The notes beneath the pieces were generated by a model. The model ran no database searches. It saw only the letters and a list, made by a program, of their open reading frames with translations, and was not told the DNA's origin. From Spirochaetaceae bacterium (GTDB taxonomy: Bacteria > Spirochaetota > Spirochaetia > Treponematales > Rectinemataceae), in the NCBI GenBank assembly GCA_025358255.1, contig JANYKC010000051.1:1-64000 (forward strand): 64,000 bases of DNA, given 5' to 3'. This document shows, in pieces, positions 60,277 to 64,000 of the stretch; position 1 is the stretch's first letter; every line of letters begins with the position of its first letter. Both the position numbers and the translations under genes were made by a program.

Positions 60277-61641
60277 ATGCGCCAAGCCGGGGACATTGAA
60301 TTGTCCCTTCGCAGTTTTTTTTCCTCCCAAGGCATGGTCGGCCAGACTGCCTTTGCGGTTGCCTTTTCAGGCGGACCAGATTCGAGCGCCCTGCTTTTCG
60401 GGATGGCCGCCATCGGCATCCGGCCCTTGCGTGTCATCCATGTGGATCATGGGATCCGGGGCGTGGAGGAGCGGGAGGCGGAATGCGGGTTGGTGAAGGC
60501 GCAATGCCGCCATCTTGGCCTTCCCTTGACGATAGCCCACGTAAGGCCGGGGGCTATCGCCGATTTCGCGCGCACCCGATCCTGCGGCCTTGAAGCGGCC
60601 GCCAGGGCATGGCGCTACCACGTCTTCGAGAAGACCATGAAGGCTTGCCGTGCCCGCTGGCTTGTCCTGGCCCATACGCGTGACGACCAGCTGGAAACGA
60701 TACTCATGCGCGCCTTGAGCGGAGGAAGTTGCGCTGGATTGCGTGGGATCAGGGCGATGCAGGGGAGATATCTACGCCCCTTCCTCGATGTCCCCAAGCC
60801 CGCCCTCCTCGACTATCTCAAGGTCCGCGGCATCCAATGGTCTCTAGACACGAGCAATGAGGGAGATGCTTTTGCCCGGAATCGGCTGAGGCAGATCCTG
60901 GTTCCCGCCCTCGATGCCTTTGGATCTTCCTGGGAAGGGGGGCTTCTTTCGACGGCCAGGAAGGCGGCCGCCGAGGACGATGCGCTCGCCGCCTGGACGC
61001 TGCGGGCAGGATTCAAGCCAGGTGCTGACGGCCGCCTTGTGGCAGGACTCTCGCTGCTCTCCGAGCCTGCGGCAATACGGGAGCGGGCCTTGCTGGCTGC
61101 CATATCCACGCTCCTCGGCTCCGCCCGGCGTTCATCCCGCCTCGCCTCGGCGGCATTCGCCGCGCTCGACTCTGGAAAGGCTCGGTATTCCGGTGGGGGG
61201 ATATGGCTCATGCGCAAGGAAGACCGGCTTGAGCTCTCTTCCACCCTTGATTTTCCCTTGCCGGACGGGTATTTTGTAATTATTGAACGCGCGGGGTCGG
61301 CCGATCGGAGTATAGATCTTGGCGCTTTCAGGATTCTGACGGGCTGGGAGAGCGGAAAAGGTAGCCCGGGCCTGCGCGAACTCGCATTCAGTTTCCCTCT
61401 CATCGTAAGATCTCGACGACCGGGTGATTTCCTGGAGATAACCGACGGGAGAAAGCCCATTGATGCCCTTCTTGCCGAATGGCATGTTGATCCTGAATAT
61501 CGTGGCCGCGTGCCGATCCTGGAGGACAGGCTCGGAATCATCGGGGTCCTCGCTTCGGGCTTTGGCGGAAAAGACCGCTTCAGGCCCTCGAACGCTCGAG
61601 ACAACGGAAAATATTTTTCCATAATCGTGAAAGGAGCTTAG
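60277..61641 (+). CDS. tilS: tRNA(Ile)-lysidine synthetase
   Basis: A 454-residue PP-loop ATPase that converts C34 of tRNA-Ile(CAU) to lysidine, needed to read AUA. The PP-loop is AVAFSGGPDSSALL (about residues 28-41); the second motif is LEAAARAWRYHVFE, and LAHTRDDQLETILMRALSG is the family's conserved H-x-x-D-D segment. It follows the rplY terminator and lies just before ftsH, as in Borrelia. Confidence 0.94.
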   Translation: MRQAGDIELSLRSFFSSQGMVGQTAFAVAFSGGPDSSALLFGMAAIGIRPLRVIHVDHGIRGVEEREAECGLVKAQCRHLGLPLTIAHVRPGAIADFARTRSCGLEAAARAWRYHVFEKTMKACRARWLVLAHTRDDQLETILMRALSGGSCAGLRGIRAMQGRYLRPFLDVPKPALLDYLKVRGIQWSLDTSNEGDAFARNRLRQILVPALDAFGSSWEGGLLSTARKAAAEDDALAAWTLRAGFKPGADGRLVAGLSLLSEPAAIRERALLAAISTLLGSARRSSRLASAAFAALDSGKARYSGGGIWLMRKEDRLELSSTLDFPLPDGYFVIIERAGSADRSIDLGAFRILTGWESGKGSPGLRELAFSFPLIVRSRRPGDFLEITDGRKPIDALLAEWHVDPEYRGRVPILEDRLGIIGVLASGFGGKDRFRPSNARDNGKYFSIIVKGA

Positions 61642-61650
61642 TGGCTTACG

Positions 61651-63510
61651 ATGGACTTTGACGATCAGAATCCCAATCCCCAGAAGAAGCCAGAGGTCCA
61701 GGGTCGCGGGAACAAGGCCGCTCTCGCGGTCTTCCTCTCGCTCGCCTTTCTTTTCTCCGCCTTCTTTTTCATGAAGGAAGGCCCCACCAAGACTGAATAT
61801 CCGTATTCGGTCTTCATCGCGTATGTGGAAGCGGGAAAGGTCGACTCCGTCACGATCCTTGACCAGGTCGAGATCGAAGGCGTGCTCAGGGGCCCCAACG
61901 AGACCAGCACCAACTTCCATACGCTCATCCCCTATGTCGATCCTGGCCTTCCGCAACTCCTCCGATCGAAGGAAGTGAAGGTGTCAGGGGGGATCAAGGG
62001 AGTCTCGGCATGGCAGGTTGTCGCTCAATTCGTGCCATGGATCCTGGCCTTTTTCATTCTTTGGTTCATGTATCGACAGTCCCAGGGCAACAATAAGGCT
62101 TTCAGTTTCGGCAAGAGCAAGGCCAAGCGCTATGTCGAGCCGCCGAAGAAGATCGCCTTTGAGGACGTCGCGGGGCAAAAAGAAGCCAAATACGAGCTGC
62201 AGGAGGTCGTCGAATACCTCCGGAACCCGCAGAAATTCGCAAAAATGGGTGCACGTATCCCGAAAGGGGTCCTCCTCGTGGGCATGCCCGGGACAGGCAA
62301 GACCCTTCTCGCCAAGGCCGTGGCCGGCGAGGCCAACGTGCCCTTCTTTCACATGTCCGGTTCGGATTTTGTCGAGATGTTTGTAGGCGTCGGAGCAAGC
62401 CGCGTGCGAGACCTTTTTGAGCAAGGCCGGAAAAGCGCTCCATGCATCATCTTCATCGACGAGCTGGACGCAGTAGGTCGCACGCGTGGGGCCGGATACG
62501 GCGGCGGCCATGACGAGCGCGAGCAAACGCTGAACCAGATGCTGGTGGAGATGGATGGCTTCGACACCAAGGACGGAGTGATCATCCTTGCCGCCACCAA
62601 CCGGCCTGACGTCCTTGATCCTGCCCTCCTGCGGCCGGGTCGGTTTGACCGCCAGGTCGTCGTGGCGATGCCCGACGTCCAGGAGCGCGAGCTGATCCTG
62701 GCTATCCACATGAAGAAGGTCCCGGTCGATCCGGCGGTGGACTCTAGGAAAATAGCACGGGCGACACCGGGCACGAGCGGAGCCGACCTGGCCAACCTTG
62801 TGAACGAAGCCGCGCTTTTCGCCATCAGGAAAGACCGGACGATGGTGGCGATGGATGACTTCGAGGAAGCCCGCGACAAGCTCCTCATGGGAGTAGCCAG
62901 GAAAAGCCTGTTCATCACGGACGCGGAGAAGCGGGCAACAGCCTTCCATGAGTCCGGCCATGCCCTTACCCTCTACTACCTCGAGCATGCCGATCCGCTC
63001 CACAAGGTCACGGTCATACCCCGCGGCCGCGCCCTCGGCCTCGCGCTCGCCATCCCTGACAAGGATGCCTATTCGCACACCAAGAGCTGGCTTGAGGACT
63101 ACATGGTCTTCGCCTTCGGTGGCTACGCGGCCGAGCGCCTCATCTATGGCGAGACCACGACGGGCACTTCCCAGGACATCCGCCAGGCGACGGACTTTGC
63201 CCGGAAGATGGTTTGCGAATGGGGCATGGCGGAGAAGCTGGGACCCGTCGCCTATGGGTCCGAGGACGAGCCGATTTTCATAGGCAAGGAGATAGCCCAG
63301 CACAAGGACTATTCCGAGAATACGGCGATGCGCATCGACGAAGCGGTCCAGGCCTTCGTGCAACGGGCCTTGGATCGGGCTTCGGCCATCCTCGGCGAGC
63401 ATCGTGACCAGCTCGAAAGGCTGGCCGCCGAGCTCATTGTCAAGGAGACCCTGCTCGATCAGGATATCCGCGAGCTTTTCGGCTTCCCCGAGCGGAAGGT
63501 GGAGGCCTGA
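61651..63510 (+). CDS. ftsH: ATP-dependent zinc metalloprotease FtsH
   Basis: A 619-residue membrane AAA+ protease that degrades misfolded membrane proteins. It has two N-terminal membrane helices ([18 protein letters not shown] and [18 protein letters not shown]), Walker [14 protein letters not shown], Walker [12 protein letters not shown], the second region of homology [20 protein letters not shown], and the zinc site HESGH ([14 protein letters not shown]). Length is typical. It starts nine bases after tilS ends. Confidence 0.97.
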   Translation: MDFDDQNPNPQKKPEVQGRGNKAALAVFLSLAFLFSAFFFMKEGPTKTEYPYSVFIAYVEAGKVDSVTILDQVEIEGVLRGPNETSTNFHTLIPYVDPGLPQLLRSKEVKVSGGIKGVSAWQVVAQFVPWILAFFILWFMYRQSQGNNKAFSFGKSKAKRYVEPPKKIAFEDVAGQKEAKYELQEVVEYLRNPQKFAKMGARIPKGVLLVGMPGTGKTLLAKAVAGEANVPFFHMSGSDFVEMFVGVGASRVRDLFEQGRKSAPCIIFIDELDAVGRTRGAGYGGGHDEREQTLNQMLVEMDGFDTKDGVIILAATNRPDVLDPALLRPGRFDRQVVVAMPDVQERELILAIHMKKVPVDPAVDSRKIARATPGTSGADLANLVNEAALFAIRKDRTMVAMDDFEEARDKLLMGVARKSLFITDAEKRATAFHESGHALTLYYLEHADPLHKVTVIPRGRALGLALAIPDKDAYSHTKSWLEDYMVFAFGGYAAERLIYGETTTGTSQDIRQATDFARKMVCEWGMAEKLGPVAYGSEDEPIFIGKEIAQHKDYSENTAMRIDEAVQAFVQRALDRASAILGEHRDQLERLAAELIVKETLLDQDIRELFGFPERKVEA

Positions 63511-63512
63511 AG

Positions 63513-64000
63513 GTGGAGGCGGGCAAGGCAACCAAAGCCAGCGGTTGTTGTTCATGGGCGTTTCCCATCGTCCTTGCCTGCCTTGTCCTTCCGGCAATGC
63601 CGATGCCCGCGGAAGGCGCGAAGCCTGCGCAGGCCGCCGTTCCTCTATCCTTCTTGGCGGCAAGGGAAGCCGCGGGCTCCGGCGACTGGGGAAAGGCCTC
63701 TGCCTTCCTGTCGGAGGCAAGGTCCGTCGATCCTTCCAATTCAGATATTCTGTACCTGTCAGCGCTGGCCGCCCTAAAGACCGACGACGACGCCCGGGGC
63801 GCGCTCGTTTCGCTTGAGGAGTCGCTCGCGGCCCTTCGTTTCGATCTATATCGGCCACGCGATGCGGCCGTGTTGCGTCTGTCGCTGCTCATCCGCATCG
63901 GCCGCGCCGCGGATGCCCTCGCTGGCTTGTCGGCCCCGGCCCCGCGCGGGCTTTCCGCCAATGGGCTCGATCCGGAATATCGATACTTGAGGACCGAAGC
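63513..64000 (+). CDS. exported TPR-like protein, 3' end beyond window
   Basis: An open frame from GTG 63513, after GGAGG in the ftsH end, runs 162 codons to the window edge without a stop. The N-terminus is a signal peptide (AFPIVLACLVLPAMPMPAEG). The rest has helix pairs with TPR character (AAGSGDWGKASAFLSEARSV followed by LYLSALAALKTDDDARGALV). Similar exported repeat proteins occur elsewhere in the window (17920 and 26349). Incomplete, so no function is assigned. Confidence 0.7.
   Translation, partial: MEAGKATKASGCCSWAFPIVLACLVLPAMPMPAEGAKPAQAAVPLSFLAAREAAGSGDWGKASAFLSEARSVDPSNSDILYLSALAALKTDDDARGALVSLEESLAALRFDLYRPRDAAVLRLSLLIRIGRAADALAGLSAPAPRGLSANGLDPEYRYLRTE

Noticed and set aside
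61984..63858. long leftward frame of 624 codons opposite ftsH
   Set aside because: It covers the opposite strand of ftsH and the following gene, has no family motifs, and its composition is that of an antisense shadow of GC-rich codons.
1..64000. CRISPR arrays, rRNA genes, prophage modules, replication origin
   Set aside because: No regularly spaced direct repeats, rRNA-like segments, phage structural genes or dnaA-box clusters were seen.

Overview
The window is GC-rich bacterial DNA that I assign to the Spirochaetes. The best evidence is gene order. The segment rplU - prp - rpmA - obg - nadD - yqeK - LytR-like gene - rsfS (52.5-57.5 kb), followed by ispE, spoVG, rplY/ctc, tilS and ftsH (58.1-63.5 kb), matches from memory the spirochaete (Borrelia/Treponema) chromosomal arrangement, although pth is missing between rplY and tilS. 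Proteins of peptidoglycan, tRNA, DNA repair and Fe-S metabolism are all typical housekeeping types. No plasmid, phage or CRISPR features were seen.

Layout. 0-1.2 kb: a truncated InlB-type repeat lipoprotein in AT-richer DNA. 1.4-6.2 kb: a membrane protein, a Memo-like protein, MurD and an unknown gene. 6.3-9.9 kb: a heterodimeric ABC exporter. 10.1-13.3 kb: a two-gene FAD/Fe-S amine-type dehydrogenase. 13.3-13.8 kb: a decayed insertion sequence. 14.5-17.9 kb: Rrf2 regulator, cysteine desulfurase, NifU-type scaffold and IspG. 20.4-27.4 kb: the most remarkable locus (below). 27.5-34.5 kb: ArsR regulator, receiver-like protein, secreted protein, Mfd, NSS transporter. 34.9-42.3 kb: a long leftward operon opened by a NusG paralogue, with nucleotide-sugar enzymes, a three-subunit molybdenum hydroxylase and an RsmI-like methyltransferase. 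42.4-49.6 kb: SPOR/RlpA-like protein, CapA lipoprotein, MFS transporter, LigA. 49.6-64 kb: ArgS and the housekeeping block.

The key discovery candidate is at 20,365-27,437. One strong consensus promoter drives eight closely packed genes: a radical SAM enzyme, a radical-SAM-like protein without the N-terminal cluster motif, a second radical SAM/SPASM enzyme, an 83-residue precursor with a twin-arginine signal and lipobox followed by a 40-residue tail containing 24 tyrosines in YYD/YYN repeats, TatA, TatC, a TatB-like domain fused in one reading frame to a third radical SAM/SPASM enzyme, and a secreted repeat protein. I infer a ribosomally made, radical-SAM-modified tyrosine-rich lipopeptide exported by its own Tat translocon, with one maturase tethered to the translocon. 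I do not recognise this combination as a described system.

A second theme is start-site architecture: several genes have good -10 hexamers 6-12 bases before the start codon, implying leaderless or near-leaderless mRNAs.
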